From assembly GCF_001641125.1 (NCBI RefSeq), contig NZ_LWLP01000001.1, positions 1,191,475 through 1,255,474 on the forward strand: a stretch of 64,000 nucleotides of DNA, given 5' to 3'. Within the stretch, counting starts at the first letter, position 1. Each line of letters begins with the position of its first letter. Shown piece by piece: positions 34,044-43,105 of this stretch. The notes below the pieces were generated by a model. It worked only from the letters and a program-made list of their open reading frames with translations. It did not search any database and was not told where the DNA came from. Origin of the DNA: Arthrobacter sp. OY3WO11 (lineage in GTDB: Bacteria; Actinomycetota; Actinomycetes; Actinomycetales; Micrococcaceae). Both the position numbers and the translations under genes were made by a program.

Positions 34044-35345
34044 TCAGTCTACGCCCGGCTGTTCTTCCGCGGGAGTCACCCGGATCCGGGAGATGCGCAG
34101 CCGGTCCATCGCCGTCACGGTGAGCACGTGGGCGGCCACCTCCACGCTGTCGCCCACCCGGGGGAGCCGGCCCAGCCGGTCGATCATGTACCCGGCCACG
34201 GTCTCGTAGTGGCCCTCCGGCAGTTCGATGCCGGACGCTGTTTCGAACTCCTGCAGGATCAGGGCACCGTCCACGTCCACCGTCCCGTTGGCCCGGGTGA
34301 CGCGGTCCTCGGCGTCCACGCCGGTGTCGTACTCGTCGTAGATCTCGCCCACCAGCTCCTCCACCAGGTCCTCCAGGGTGACGATGCCGTCCGTGCCGCC
34401 GTACTCGTCCACCACCAGCGCGATGTGCTGGCCCAGCCGGCGCATCCGGGACAGCGAGGGCAGCACCTTGTTGGTGCCCGGCAGCGGAAGGATCTCCCGC
34501 ACAATGCCCCGCACCGGGCCGTCGTCGTACGCTCCATCGCGGGGCATAAGGTCCCGGATGTGGACGAAGCCCAGGACGTCGTCGGGCGTTTTGTCCATGA
34601 CGGGATAGCGCGAGAACGGGCCGTCCCGCACCATGCTGCGTGCCTCGCCGATAGTCATGCTGCCGTTAATGAAGGTCACCTCGGTGCGGGGGCGCATCAC
34701 CTCCTGCAGTGAGCGCTCGCCGGCGCCGAACACGTCGTTGAGGATGCTGCGGCTGTGTTCCTCCAGCATGTCGCTCTCGGCCACCATGTCCCACAGTTCC
34801 TCGGAGCTGATGCTCTCCTGCTTGGCGTGGGGGTCGCCGCCGAAGAGCCGCACCACCGCGTCCGTGGAGACGGACAGCAGCCAGACGGCGGGCCGCATGA
34901 TTTCGGAGAGGACGCCCAGCGGCGGGGCCAGGACCTTGGTGAAGCCGACGGCGCTCTGCATGGCAAGGCGCTTGGGCACCAGTTCGCCGAGCACCAGGGA
35001 AAGGTACGCCACCAACAGCGTCATGCCGATGAAGGCGACGGGCTCGGCGGCGGAGCCGAAACCGATGCCTTCCAGGAGGGGCTCGACGTCCGGTGCGATG
35101 GTGGACGCGCCATAGGCGGCGGAGAAGAATCCGGACAGGGTGACGCCGATCTGGACGGTGGACAGGAACCGGTTGGGGTTGCCCGCCAGTGCGGCGATCC
35201 GGGCCCCGCGCTTCCCGGACTTCTCCATGCGGCGGACCTGGCTCTCGCGGAGGGACACCAGCGCCATCTCCGTGCCGGCGAACACCCCGCCCAGCAGCAC
35301 AAAGAAGAGGACCAACAGAAAGTTGAGCAAGGTGTCGCTGTCCAT
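34044..35345 (-). CDS. DUF21/CBS/CorC_HlyC membrane protein (hemolysin-like, CNNM family)
   Basis: 433 residues. The DUF21 membrane domain has FAGTEMALVSLRESQVRRME and LGELVPKRLAMQ; two CBS domains follow (VMRPRTEVTFING, then LPLPGTNKVLPSL to DGIVTLEDLVEELVGEI); the end is a CorC_HlyC domain (GTVDVDGALILQEFE). CNNM/CorC proteins move Mg2+ or Co2+ and sense nucleotides through the CBS pair; the hemolysin label is historical. ATG 35345 has TAGTGT 6 nt upstream, so it may be leaderless. Confidence 0.9.
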   Translation of the reverse strand: MDSDTLLNFLLVLFFVLLGGVFAGTEMALVSLRESQVRRMEKSGKRGARIAALAGNPNRFLSTVQIGVTLSGFFSAAYGASTIAPDVEPLLEGIGFGSAAEPVAFIGMTLLVAYLSLVLGELVPKRLAMQSAVGFTKVLAPPLGVLSEIMRPAVWLLSVSTDAVVRLFGGDPHAKQESISSEELWDMVAESDMLEEHSRSILNDVFGAGERSLQEVMRPRTEVTFINGSMTIGEARSMVRDGPFSRYPVMDKTPDDVLGFVHIRDLMPRDGAYDDGPVRGIVREILPLPGTNKVLPSLSRMRRLGQHIALVVDEYGGTDGIVTLEDLVEELVGEIYDEYDTGVDAEDRVTRANGTVDVDGALILQEFETASGIELPEGHYETVAGYMIDRLGRLPRVGDSVEVAAHVLTVTAMDRLRISRIRVTPAEEQPGVD

Positions 35346-35415
35346 GATCAGACACTACCGAATGGCGCCGCGCGGGTTACGCTCCGGGGCTTTGCGGCGT
35401 ATGGTCTGAGGGACC

Positions 35416-35991
35416 ATGACTGAACAGCAACCCTATGAGCTCGTGAGGCGCTACCCGCACTTCGAGCTGCGCCGCTATCCCGCCTACGTTGTGGCGGAAG
35501 TCCAGGTCAACGCGACCTTTGACCGTGCCGGAAACGCTGCTTTCCGGCACCTCTTCAACTACATCAGCGGCAGCAACACCGCACGGCAGAAGCTTGCCAT
35601 GACGGCGCCCGTCATCCAGGCGCCGGGGGTTTCGCAGAAGCTGGCGATGACCGCCCCCGTGCTCCAGAGCGGCCCGCTGCAGGGCGGTGCACCCACTGGT
35701 TTTGCGGTGGCTTTTGTGCTGCCCGCGGGCCTCACTGCAGAGACGGCGCCCGTGCCGCAGAATCCCGACGTGGCAATCCGTCCGGTCCCCGGCTCCCTTG
35801 CCGCGGTTGTCCGGTTTTCGGGCAGCGGTTCGGAGGCTGCGTTTGCCCGGCACAACGAGGGGCTGCAGGCAGCGTTGAACCTGGTAGGGCTGACGACGGT
35901 GGGACCGCCCCGGTTTGCCCGCTTTGATCCGCCGTTCAAGCCGTGGTTCCTCCGCCACAACGAGGTGCTGCAGGACGTCGCGGACGCGTAA
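35416..35991 (+). CDS. SOUL heme-binding family protein
   Basis: 191 residues. YELVRRYPHFELRRYPAYVV opens the SOUL domain; RQKLAMTAPVIQ and QKLAMTAPVLQ are two copies of the conserved KIAMTAPV motif, and PRFARFDPPFKPWFLRHNEV ends it. Members bind heme or related porphyrins; some act as heme-releasing or iron-scavenging proteins. No signal peptide, so likely cytoplasmic. It starts at ATG 35416, 71 bp from the divergent CNNM start. Confidence 0.85.
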   Translation: MTEQQPYELVRRYPHFELRRYPAYVVAEVQVNATFDRAGNAAFRHLFNYISGSNTARQKLAMTAPVIQAPGVSQKLAMTAPVLQSGPLQGGAPTGFAVAFVLPAGLTAETAPVPQNPDVAIRPVPGSLAAVVRFSGSGSEAAFARHNEGLQAALNLVGLTTVGPPRFARFDPPFKPWFLRHNEVLQDVADA

Positions 35992-35999
35992 GGAAAGGA

Positions 36000-36027
36000 C
36001 GACGGCGGACGCCGCATGCCGCCGTCG
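36000..36027. terminator. GACGGCGGC-type hairpin
   Basis: CGACGGCGG (36000-36008) pairs with CCGCCGTCG (36019-36027), 9 nt after the SOUL stop. It separates the convergent SOUL and DUF2177 genes. Same core as the hairpins at 21917 and 57957. Confidence 0.65.
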
Positions 36028-36084
36028 GACCCGCCCTTCGTGGTTCATGCCTTAGCCAGGAGTGCGCTGGTCAGGGAGCGTCGA

Positions 36085-36516
36085 TCAGGACGCCCGGTCC
36101 TTCGCCAGGAACCGGCGCAGGACCGTGGCCGTCAGCCAGGTGACCAGGCTGCAGGCAGCGGCGCCCCACAAGATGTCCGTCACGGCGACGACGGCGGTGA
36201 AGTCCTTGAGCACGGCGAACGCGGTCAGCGCCCAGGTGGCGTAGGTGAAGAAGCCGAACAGCGCCGCTCCCGTGACCCGCTGCCGCAGGGTGGCGTGGGC
36301 GTCGTTGGGCCGGACACCGTAGTGCACCATCCCGGCCACGAAGATGAGGTAGAAGGCCACCGCGCCGGCAGCGTTGGGCCTGGGGGCGATCAGGTGGCCG
36401 ATCTGGCTTTGGTAGAGGTTGCTCGCCACGAAGCTGATCCAGACGAGGTCCAGCACGGCGAAGATCGCGGCGGTGACCGCGTAGGAAATCAGCCATCTCT
36501 TGGTCCGGGTGTTCAT
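36085..36516 (-). CDS. DUF2177 membrane protein
   Basis: 143 residues, four helices. LDLVWISFVASNLYQSQIGHL, FYLIFVAGMVHYGV and the closing DILWGAAACSLVTWLTATV are the DUF2177 signature. Function is unknown. Its start overlaps the stop of the acyl-CoA ligase gene by 4 bases (ATGA), so it is the third gene of a translationally coupled operon. Co-control with a fatty acid gene suggests a link to the membrane. Confidence 0.82.
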   Translation of the reverse strand: MNTRTKRWLISYAVTAAIFAVLDLVWISFVASNLYQSQIGHLIAPRPNAAGAVAFYLIFVAGMVHYGVRPNDAHATLRQRVTGAALFGFFTYATWALTAFAVLKDFTAVVAVTDILWGAAACSLVTWLTATVLRRFLAKDRAS

Positions 36517-38381
36517 GCTTGGCTCCTTGACTCGGCGTAGAGGTTCTCCACGATGTGGCGGGCGCGTTCGGTGAACGCGGTGCGTTTGAGTTTCATGGTG
36601 GGAGTGACCATTCCGTTGGCCTCACTGAGGTCTGCCAGGAGCAGCACGAATTTGCGCACCTGCTCGGAGCGGGCCAGCTTCGCGTTGGCGGCACTGACCG
36701 CCTTGCCGATGGTGCTGAGGAGGCGCGCGTCCTCGATCTGGACGGCACCGCCGTCGTCCGGGATCCGCAGCCCGTCGAGATCGGCGATGCCCTCGCGCTC
36801 GGCCCACGCCGTGACGGACTCGGGGTCCAGCAGCACCAGCCCGCCCAGGTACGGTTTGCCCTCGCCCACCATGACGGCGTGGGCCACCAGGGGATCGCCC
36901 TCCACGTAGCCTTCCCAGATGGCCGGGGTGACGGTCTTGCCGCCGGCCGTGACAATCACGTCCTTGATCCGGCCCTTGAGGGTAAGCCGCCCCAGCTTAT
37001 CCAGCTCGCCGAGGTCCCCTGTGCGGAAGTATCCGTCCGTGAACGCGTCCTGGTTGTCCGCTGGCCTGCGGTAGCCGGCGAACACGCCCACGCCGCGGGC
37101 CAGCACCTCGCCCCGGTCCGAGATGCGCACGGTGGTTCCGGGCGTCGGAACGCCCACCGTTCCGGCGCTGATGGCGCCGGGCATGTTCCCGGTCAGCGGC
37201 GCGGTGGTTTCCGTGAGGCCGTAGCCCTCGATGACGGGCAGGCCCAGGCCGCGGAAAAACAGGGACAGCTCGGCATCCAGCGCGGCGGCGCCGGAGAGCA
37301 GGTAGTCCAGGCGGCCGCCCACCAGCGCGCGGAGCCGGGCGTAGAAAAGGCGGTTGAACACGGCGTGCCGCGCACGCAGGCCGAACGGGGCGCGGACGGA
37401 CGGGTCGGCGTCGTGCGCTTCCGCGAACCGGCCGTATTCGACGGCGGTGCGCTGCGCCGCTGCCCACACCCGGCCCAGGTGTTTCTTTGCCGCGGCGGCG
37501 GCAGCGGACGCCTGGATCTTCTGCAGCACGCGGGGGACCACCACCAGGAACGTGGGCTTCAGGACGCCGAGGGCGGGCACCACGTCCTTGGGGTCGGACA
37601 GGTGGGCGATGCGCATGCCGTTGGCCAGGCAGATCAGCTGCAGGCCGCGGGCCAGCACGTGGGCCATGGGCAGGAAGATCACGGTGTTGCCGCCTTCGCG
37701 GACCACGCCCGTGTAGGCGGCGCCCACGTTCAGCACCTGGCCCATAAAGTTGCCGTGGGTGATCAGGGCGCCCTTGGGAGCGGCGGTGGTGCCGGAGGTG
37801 TAGACGATGGTGGCCACCGAGTCGAGGTCCGGCAGCAGGCGCCGCTCCTCAACGGTGCTGTCCGGGACGGCGGCGCCGCGCTTAGTCAGCTCGGCAAGAT
37901 CCGCGCCGGGACGTGCGTCCATGGTCCAGACGCCCAGGCTTGTCCGCCCGGTCTCTTCAAAGCCCTGGTCCAGCAGGAGGGCATGCCCGGCGGTGCCGGC
38001 GATGGCCAGGCGGACGGCGGCGTCATCCAGGACCGCGGCCACCTGGGGCAGGGCGGAGGTTTCGTAAACGGGGACCACGACGGCGGCGGCGAACCACGCT
38101 GCCATGTCCGCCACTGCCCATTCGTACCGGGTGGGGGACATGATGGCGACGGACTCACCGGGCTGCAGGCCGGCGGCGATGAGGCCTTTGGCCAGGGCGC
38201 GCACTTCCTCGACGAACTGCCGGGTGGTCACCTGGCGCCACGGATCCGTGATGGCGCCTCCCAGGGTCCGCACCTCGAACGCAACGTGGTCCGGGGACGT
38301 CCGGAACCGCTGCATCAGCAGCTCCGTGGCGTTGCGGTGGCTGGACGGCTCAACCAGCAGCGGGGTGGAGAACTCTTTCAA
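36513..38381 (-). CDS. Long-chain fatty-acid-CoA ligase (AMP-binding)
   Basis: 622 residues, FadD15-like. The AMP-binding P-loop is VYTSGTTAAPKGALITHGNF; YGLTETTAPLTGN is motif A5; GYFRTGDLGELD and GRIKDVIVTAGGKTV (A7-A8) bind adenylate and the hinge; MKLKRTAF near the end holds the catalytic Lys. It activates a fatty acid with ATP and attaches CoA for breakdown or lipid synthesis. Chain length is not readable. Coupled to the MarR gene upstream and DUF2177 downstream through ATGA overlaps. Confidence 0.9.
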   Translation of the reverse strand: MKEFSTPLLVEPSSHRNATELLMQRFRTSPDHVAFEVRTLGGAITDPWRQVTTRQFVEEVRALAKGLIAAGLQPGESVAIMSPTRYEWAVADMAAWFAAAVVVPVYETSALPQVAAVLDDAAVRLAIAGTAGHALLLDQGFEETGRTSLGVWTMDARPGADLAELTKRGAAVPDSTVEERRLLPDLDSVATIVYTSGTTAAPKGALITHGNFMGQVLNVGAAYTGVVREGGNTVIFLPMAHVLARGLQLICLANGMRIAHLSDPKDVVPALGVLKPTFLVVVPRVLQKIQASAAAAAAKKHLGRVWAAAQRTAVEYGRFAEAHDADPSVRAPFGLRARHAVFNRLFYARLRALVGGRLDYLLSGAAALDAELSLFFRGLGLPVIEGYGLTETTAPLTGNMPGAISAGTVGVPTPGTTVRISDRGEVLARGVGVFAGYRRPADNQDAFTDGYFRTGDLGELDKLGRLTLKGRIKDVIVTAGGKTVTPAIWEGYVEGDPLVAHAVMVGEGKPYLGGLVLLDPESVTAWAEREGIADLDGLRIPDDGGAVQIEDARLLSTIGKAVSAANAKLARSEQVRKFVLLLADLSEANGMVTPTMKLKRTAFTERARHIVENLYAESRSQA

Positions 38382-38839
38382 GCGGTGTCCTTTGTCGAAA
38401 GGGTGTGCAGGTGGTCCTTCATCAGGAGATGGGCGGCCTGGAGGAAATCGGCCACGGCGTCCTGCTGGGCGCCGGGCAGCGATTCGATGTGCCGGTTGGT
38501 GGCGTCCATGAGGGGCCGCATCAGGTGCATGATGTCCCGGGAAGCGGCGGCGGTGGCAGTGACATGGACATGGCGGCGGTCCCCTTCACCGCGGAGGCGT
38601 TCGGCGTAGCCGCGGGTTTGCAGCCGGTTGACGATCGCGGTGGTGGTGGCGGCCGTGGTGCCTAGCTCCGCAGCGAGGTTTCCCACCGTCATGGGCCCGG
38701 ACTGGGACAGGGCCGAGAGGGCGCGGTAATCGGTGAGGTTCAGCCTCAGCCTGCCTGCCACTTCGCGTTCGGTCTCGTTGGCCAGTGCCAGCACAGCCCG
38801 AAGCGCGACGGCGGCCGGATGGTACTTCCGTGTGCTCAT
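38378..38839 (-). CDS. MarR-family regulator
   Basis: 153 residues. The winged helix is MTVGNLAAELGTTAATTTAI with VNRLQTRGYAERLRGEGDRR as recognition helix and wing. A strong AGGAGG lies just before ATG 38839. Its stop overlaps the ligase start. It probably represses the operon from the AT-rich segment upstream and may respond to a fatty acyl-CoA or free fatty acid, by analogy with FadR-like MarR proteins. Confidence 0.85.
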   Translation of the reverse strand: MSTRKYHPAAVALRAVLALANETEREVAGRLRLNLTDYRALSALSQSGPMTVGNLAAELGTTAATTTAIVNRLQTRGYAERLRGEGDRRHVHVTATAAASRDIMHLMRPLMDATNRHIESLPGAQQDAVADFLQAAHLLMKDHLHTLSTKDTA

Positions 38840-38847
38840 GTACCTCC

Positions 38848-38915
38848 TCTCCTTCGCTAGTCTATATAGTAATTAGATAAGCTTGTAATCAAATCAGTTT
38901 GAATAGGCGGTTGCG
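38848..38915. promoter_or_regulatory. AT-rich divergent promoter region
   Basis: The segment from 38857 to 38905 contains TATATAG, TAATTAG, AAGCTT and TAATCAAATCA, in sharp contrast to the GC-rich surroundings. It lies between the leftward marR operon and the rightward DUF1295 gene and must carry both promoters and the MarR site. No perfect palindrome longer than the AAGCTT core is evident. Confidence 0.45.
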
Positions 38916-38963
38916 CCGGTGCCCTGCGCGGCTTCCGGCCCGGCGTGGGAAAGGAACATCCTC

Positions 38964-39830
38964 ATGAAGGATTCGGACCGTAAGGCGCTCATCATTTTTG
39001 TGGTTTCGGTGCTGGTGGGGGCGCTCGTCGCCGTTGCCGGCAGCCAGGGTGGTGCCACCGTGGGCGGTTTCCCGCTCTTTGCACTGGGGGTGGCAGCGGC
39101 GTTCCTCATCCAGTGGCTGGCCTTTATCCCCGCGTTCAAGGCGCAGACCGAGAAGTACTATGACCTCACCGGCGCCCTGACCTACATTGGCATCACCGTC
39201 CTCCTGGTCCTGCTGACTCCGGGCGTTGACGCGCGGGGGCTGCTGCTGGCTGCCATGGTGGTGGTGTGGGCCCTGCGGCTGGGAAGCTTCCTGTTCCGCC
39301 GCGTCAGCAAGCACGGCAAGGACGACCGCTTCGACGAGATCAAGCCGTCCTTCTTCCGCTTCCTAAACACCTGGACCGTGCAGGGCCTCTGGGTTGTCCT
39401 CACCGCGGCCGCCGCCTGGATCGCGATTACTTCCGCTACCCGGGTGGGCCTGGACTGGTGGGCGCTGGCGGGCTTCCTGGTGTGGGCTGTGGGTTTCGGC
39501 ATCGAGGCGGTGGCGGACAGCCAGAAGGGCCGCTTCAAGGCGGACCCTGCTAATGAGGGCAGGTTCATCTCCACGGGCCTGTGGTCCAAGTCCCGCCACC
39601 CCAACTACTTCGGCGAGATTGTGCTCTGGATCGGCGTGCTCCTGATTGCCGTGCCGGTGCTGGAGGGCTGGCAGTGGGTGGCCCTGCTGTCCCCGGTCTT
39701 CGTGGCCTTGCTGCTGATCAAGGGCAGCGGCGTGCCGCTTTTGGAAGCCAAGGCGGACAAGAAGTGGGGCGGCGAGCCCGACTATGAGGCGTACAAGAAG
39801 AACACGCCAGTCCTGATTCCGAAGCTCTAG
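38964..39830 (+). CDS. DUF1295 (steroid 5-alpha-reductase-like) membrane protein
   Basis: 288 residues, 7-8 helices. RLGSFLFRRVSKHGKDDRFDEIK and GRFISTGLWSKSRHPNYFGEI are the conserved cytoplasmic motifs; the second binds NADPH in the steroid-reductase/ICMT superfamily. Substrate in bacteria is unknown, perhaps a lipid or isoprenoid. ATG 38964 follows AAAGGA by 8 nt. A longer frame from 38919 lacks an RBS. It shares the AT-rich promoter zone with the fatty acid operon, which fits a lipid role. Confidence 0.85.
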   Translation: MKDSDRKALIIFVVSVLVGALVAVAGSQGGATVGGFPLFALGVAAAFLIQWLAFIPAFKAQTEKYYDLTGALTYIGITVLLVLLTPGVDARGLLLAAMVVVWALRLGSFLFRRVSKHGKDDRFDEIKPSFFRFLNTWTVQGLWVVLTAAAAWIAITSATRVGLDWWALAGFLVWAVGFGIEAVADSQKGRFKADPANEGRFISTGLWSKSRHPNYFGEIVLWIGVLLIAVPVLEGWQWVALLSPVFVALLLIKGSGVPLLEAKADKKWGGEPDYEAYKKNTPVLIPKL

Positions 39831-39908
39831 CTAACTTCTCGGGGGCCCGGCTGCTGATAGGGGCGCTGGGCCCTAGCTCTGGCTGTCCGCGGTGGGTACG
39901 GTGTCCGC

Positions 39909-40244
39909 ATGCAGAAGATATCGATTGATGCCCTGGCCCGCCAGCAGCTCGAGGCGGCGGTGGCGGCTCCCAGCGGGCGGGCGGCGGACACGGCCTTCGG
40001 CGGCCATGAAAAGAAGCTGCGCCAGACGGTCATGGCCTTCCGTGCCGGCACTCAGCTGAGCGAGCATCAGAATCCCGGCGAGGCCACGGTCTACGTGATC
40101 AGGGGATCGGTTTGGCTGAAGGCTGGCGGTGAGGCGTGGCAGGGCAAGGCCGGGGACCTCCTGATCGTCCCGGACGGGCTGCACAGCCTGGAGGCGGAGG
40201 AGGACTCGGCGGTGCTGTTCACCGTGGTCAAGACCGACCGGTAG
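39909..40244 (+). CDS. Small cupin protein
   Basis: 111 residues, a single cupin barrel. LSEHQNPGEATVYVIRGSVW is motif 1, with one His and one Glu in place; GDLLIVPDGLHSLEAEEDSA is motif 2. It probably binds a metal and may sense or protect against a small molecule. TACGGT lies 6 nt before ATG 39909, a leaderless-type start. The last 17 bases overlap the end of the convergent hydrolase gene. Confidence 0.8.
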   Translation: MQKISIDALARQQLEAAVAAPSGRAADTAFGGHEKKLRQTVMAFRAGTQLSEHQNPGEATVYVIRGSVWLKAGGEAWQGKAGDLLIVPDGLHSLEAEEDSAVLFTVVKTDR

Positions 40245-41808
40245 TTTCGGTGCGGCGCAGCCGCGCGAGCAGCCACACCGTTCGCGGGACGGACCAGGCG
40301 AGGGCCAGCCCGAGCACCGGCACCAGCGAGACGCCGACGTCGGGGAACTGCCGGATGATGACGGCCAGGTGGGTGTCGAACCGGGCAGGGGCGTAGGCGA
40401 AGCAGAGCCAGAGGGCGAAGCCGTCCAGGGCGAGCGCAGCCGTGCCCAGGGCCAAGGGCGTCAGCCGGCGGTTGGAAGCGGACGGCCCGCGGAGCAGGAA
40501 GCGCAGCACAAGCCACAGGCTCAGCAGCTCCGCCAACAGCAGAGCCAACGCAACGGCCCAGCTGTACTGCTGCAGCCAGTCCTCGTGGATCACAGCGGCC
40601 ACCGGTTCCTGCCCGTGCAGGATCCGCAGGATGTTGGTGTCGATGGCCTTGAGCCGGGACGGTGCGGCGGTGTCATTGCCGTTCACCACCAGAGCGACGC
40701 CCAGGCCGGAAGCCGGAACCAGGGCCAGGTAAGTATGGCTGTTGCCCCATTCGCCCTGGTGCTCAACGAGCAGCGGCAGCTCCGTGTCCGGAACCGGTGC
40801 GCTTGAGGGGTCGACGGACTCCACGAGCGGCCGGGTGAACCAGCCCATGGCGTACCCCTTGGACCCGTCCACCCTCACCCGGGATTCAAACATCGCCGCC
40901 ACACTCGAAGGCCCAAGGATCCGGGCATCACCGTACCGGCCGCCGTCGAGCAGTGCTGTCAGCCCGTTGCCCAGGTCCTCAGCGGAGGCGTACAGCGTGC
41001 TGGACGGCATCCCGGCGATGGGAGCAGGGACGTCGGTCTGGAGCCAGAACGAGCTGAACCACCGGGAGTGGCCCGCGGCCATGTTGTCTTCCAGGGCAGC
41101 AGCCCGGGTGGGATGGCTGTGGACCATGCTTAGCGGCCCGAACACGTGCTCCTCCAAATAGTCCCCGAAGGGCTCGCCGGAAACGGCCTGCACCAGGACG
41201 CCCAGAATGTTGAAGTTGGCGCTCGCGTAGTGGAAGACCCTGCCCGGTTCGCCTGCCAGGGGAGCGTCCGCAAGGGCGCGGACTGCTTCCTCCAGCGCTT
41301 TCGGGTCCTGTGAGCGGGAGGCCTCGAAAGCGGTGTCCCGCGAACTCATGCCGCTGGCCTGATGGAGCAAGTGCCTGACGGTGATGGCCCCCGAACGCGG
41401 GTCATCAAGCGTGAACCACGGCAGGTAGGTCTGCACGGGTTCATCCAGGCGCAGCCGCCCGGCCTCCACCTGCTGCATCACGGCGATGGCGGTGAAGGAC
41501 TTGCTGGTGGAGGCCAGCAGGACCGGCGTCTGCGCGGTCATGGGCCGTCCGGAATCGTCAGCCCGGCCAAACGCGGCTGAGTGCACGCGGGCATTGTCAC
41601 GGACGACCGCGATGGCGGCGCCAGGAAGGCCGAGCGTCTCCATCTGTTCCCGGAGGAACGAGTCCACGGCCTGGTATTCCTGCCCATGCCGGGCGGACGG
41701 GGCGTGGACGACGCCGGGCTCGAGTGGCGGGGGAGCGGCACCACCGAGCGTGGCTGCCGGCAGGAGGCACGCCAGGAGGCAGCGCCCTAACCACGAGATA
41801 GTCCGCAT
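40228..41808 (-). CDS. Beta-lactamase-fold serine hydrolase with C-terminal membrane helices
   Basis: 526 residues. A signal peptide (SWLGRCLLACLLPAATLGG) is followed by the penicillin-binding-protein fold: STSK (residues 100-103) is the SxxK motif with the nucleophilic Ser, and YASANFNIL gives the YxN motif. A third element, LLVEHQGEWGNSHTY, is in the place of the KTG box. Three helices at the end (YSWAVALALLLAELLSLWLV and others) anchor it. Class C-like homologues are usually esterases or D-amino peptidases, so antibiotic resistance should not be assumed. It acts outside the cell. Confidence 0.85.
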   Translation of the reverse strand: MRTISWLGRCLLACLLPAATLGGAAPPPLEPGVVHAPSARHGQEYQAVDSFLREQMETLGLPGAAIAVVRDNARVHSAAFGRADDSGRPMTAQTPVLLASTSKSFTAIAVMQQVEAGRLRLDEPVQTYLPWFTLDDPRSGAITVRHLLHQASGMSSRDTAFEASRSQDPKALEEAVRALADAPLAGEPGRVFHYASANFNILGVLVQAVSGEPFGDYLEEHVFGPLSMVHSHPTRAAALEDNMAAGHSRWFSSFWLQTDVPAPIAGMPSSTLYASAEDLGNGLTALLDGGRYGDARILGPSSVAAMFESRVRVDGSKGYAMGWFTRPLVESVDPSSAPVPDTELPLLVEHQGEWGNSHTYLALVPASGLGVALVVNGNDTAAPSRLKAIDTNILRILHGQEPVAAVIHEDWLQQYSWAVALALLLAELLSLWLVLRFLLRGPSASNRRLTPLALGTAALALDGFALWLCFAYAPARFDTHLAVIIRQFPDVGVSLVPVLGLALAWSVPRTVWLLARLRRTETTGRS

Positions 41809-41900
41809 GGCTGCACCTGCTTCGGCCCGACCGTCCTTTCACGGTAGGGCGTGGCGGAAGTGAAAACAATGAGGGCGGGCGCCTTGGCCGGGCTTTCGCT

Positions 41901-42593
41901 CTACGTGGTTTCTTCGGGCGGGTCAGGCCTTCCGCCGGGCCCGTCCGGGGTTGTCGCCGGGAGCAGGGAAGCCGCCATGTAGCTGGTGATGTACCGGGCG
42001 AAGCGTGGCAGGGACCAGCCGCGCTTCAGCACGAGGAGCTCGTAAAGCTCGGCCGAGCTGCAGACCCAGAGAACGTCGGCTGCCTCAGCCGCTGAGACGC
42101 CGTCGCGGAGGTAGCCGCGTTCCTTGAGATACCGGGCGTGGTGCCGCATCCTCTTGAGACGATCACTTTCGATGTCCTCGAGAAGGGCAGCCATTTCCTG
42201 GTCGTTGACGGCGGCCGCACGCATCAGCAGCCGGATCGGGGTGACCATCGAACCCACCTCGGCGGTGAGGAGGCCCCACTCCCGCAGGACCGCCGCCGGC
42301 TCGGATTCACGTTCACGCATGGCATCTGAGCGCTCATACGCGGAAACAGTGCCGGCGCCGGCCAGATTCCGCTCGTAGAGGGCACGGACCAGGCCCGCCT
42401 TGCCGCCGAAGGCCTTGTATACCGTTTCCACCGAAACGCCGGCCTCGCCGGCCACGGCTGCAACCTTGGTGCCGGCGTAACCACCCCCATTGAGCTGCCG
42501 CTCGGCTGCCTGGAGGATGGCGGCCCTGTTCCGCCGGGCCTGCTCCTGCCGCCCGCTGGCGTTGTACCGGCGCTTACCCTTGACGTCTGCCAT
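41901..42593 (-). CDS. TetR-family regulator
   Basis: 230 residues. The N-terminal HTH is YAGTKVAAVAGEAGVSVETV then YKAFGGKAGLVRALYERNL, and a helical ligand domain follows. I chose ATG 42593 (GGAA seven bases before it); ATG 42605 is also in frame. The perfect palindrome GATACAG-GCGA-CTGTATC lies 25 nt upstream, between this gene and the SnoaL/NmrA pair, so it very likely represses itself and them. The inducer is unknown, probably an aromatic or lipophilic compound given the nearby reductase. Confidence 0.88.
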   Translation of the reverse strand: MADVKGKRRYNASGRQEQARRNRAAILQAAERQLNGGGYAGTKVAAVAGEAGVSVETVYKAFGGKAGLVRALYERNLAGAGTVSAYERSDAMRERESEPAAVLREWGLLTAEVGSMVTPIRLLMRAAAVNDQEMAALLEDIESDRLKRMRHHARYLKERGYLRDGVSAAEAADVLWVCSSAELYELLVLKRGWSLPRFARYITSYMAASLLPATTPDGPGGRPDPPEETT

Positions 42594-42617
42594 TATTCGT
42601 TCCATGCTGGAGTATCA

Positions 42618-42635
42618 GATACAGGCGACTGTATC
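42618..42635. promoter_or_regulatory. TetR operator: GATACAG-N4-CTGTATC
   Basis: A perfect 7-bp inverted repeat with a 4-nt centre (GCGA), midway between divergent tetR and SnoaL genes. Size and place are typical for a TetR dimer site. Confidence 0.8.
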
Positions 42636-42655
42636 AAATCATTCGAGGAGTGGGA

Positions 42656-43105
42656 ATGATGGGAACGGCAGCTCCCGCGGAAGAGGTATTGCAGCGATTG
42701 CTCGGTGCCGTGAACGCCCACCGGCTGGACGATCTTGCGGCCTGCTTCTCCCCGGACTACTTCAATGAAACCCCCGCCCACCCGCAGCGCGGCTTCCGCG
42801 GTCGGGACCAGGTCCGCAAGAACCGGGTGGAGATTTTCTCCCAGGTTCCGGATATTCGCGCGCGCGTCCGCGGGACCGCCTTACAGGATGACACCCTGTG
42901 GACCGAGTGGGAGATGGCCGGGACACGGCACGACGGCGCTCCCTTCCTGATGCGCGGCGTGGTCATTTTCAGCGTCACCAACGGGCTCGTTTCGTCCGCC
43001 CGGTTCTACCTCGAACCGGTGGAGGACGCCAGCGGCGACGTCAACGCAGCAGTCAGCCGGGTGCTGGGGAACACCCCGGACTCCAGGGAGCAGGCACCAT
43101 CATGA
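42656..43105 (+). CDS. SnoaL-like protein
   Basis: 149 residues. EEVLQRLLGAVNAHRLDDLA, then PQRGFRGRDQVRKNRVEIFS and TEWEMAGTRHDGAPFLMRGV are standard for the SnoaL/NTF2 family of cyclases and isomerases. GAGGAG lies 5 nt before ATG 42656 (a second ATG follows directly). Its stop overlaps the next gene (ATGA). Controlled by the TetR protein through the shared operator. Confidence 0.85.
   Translation: MMGTAAPAEEVLQRLLGAVNAHRLDDLAACFSPDYFNETPAHPQRGFRGRDQVRKNRVEIFSQVPDIRARVRGTALQDDTLWTEWEMAGTRHDGAPFLMRGVVIFSVTNGLVSSARFYLEPVEDASGDVNAAVSRVLGNTPDSREQAPS

Noticed and set aside
36555..38609. Long + strand frame opposite the acyl-CoA ligase
   Set aside because: Shadow frame: low-complexity translation with no motifs, while the opposite strand encodes all AMP-binding motifs in order.
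40228..41808. Serine hydrolase as a resistance beta-lactamase
   Set aside because: The fold and SxxK motif fit, but the C-terminal membrane helices and weak KTG-type box suggest an esterase or peptidase; resistance is not supported.
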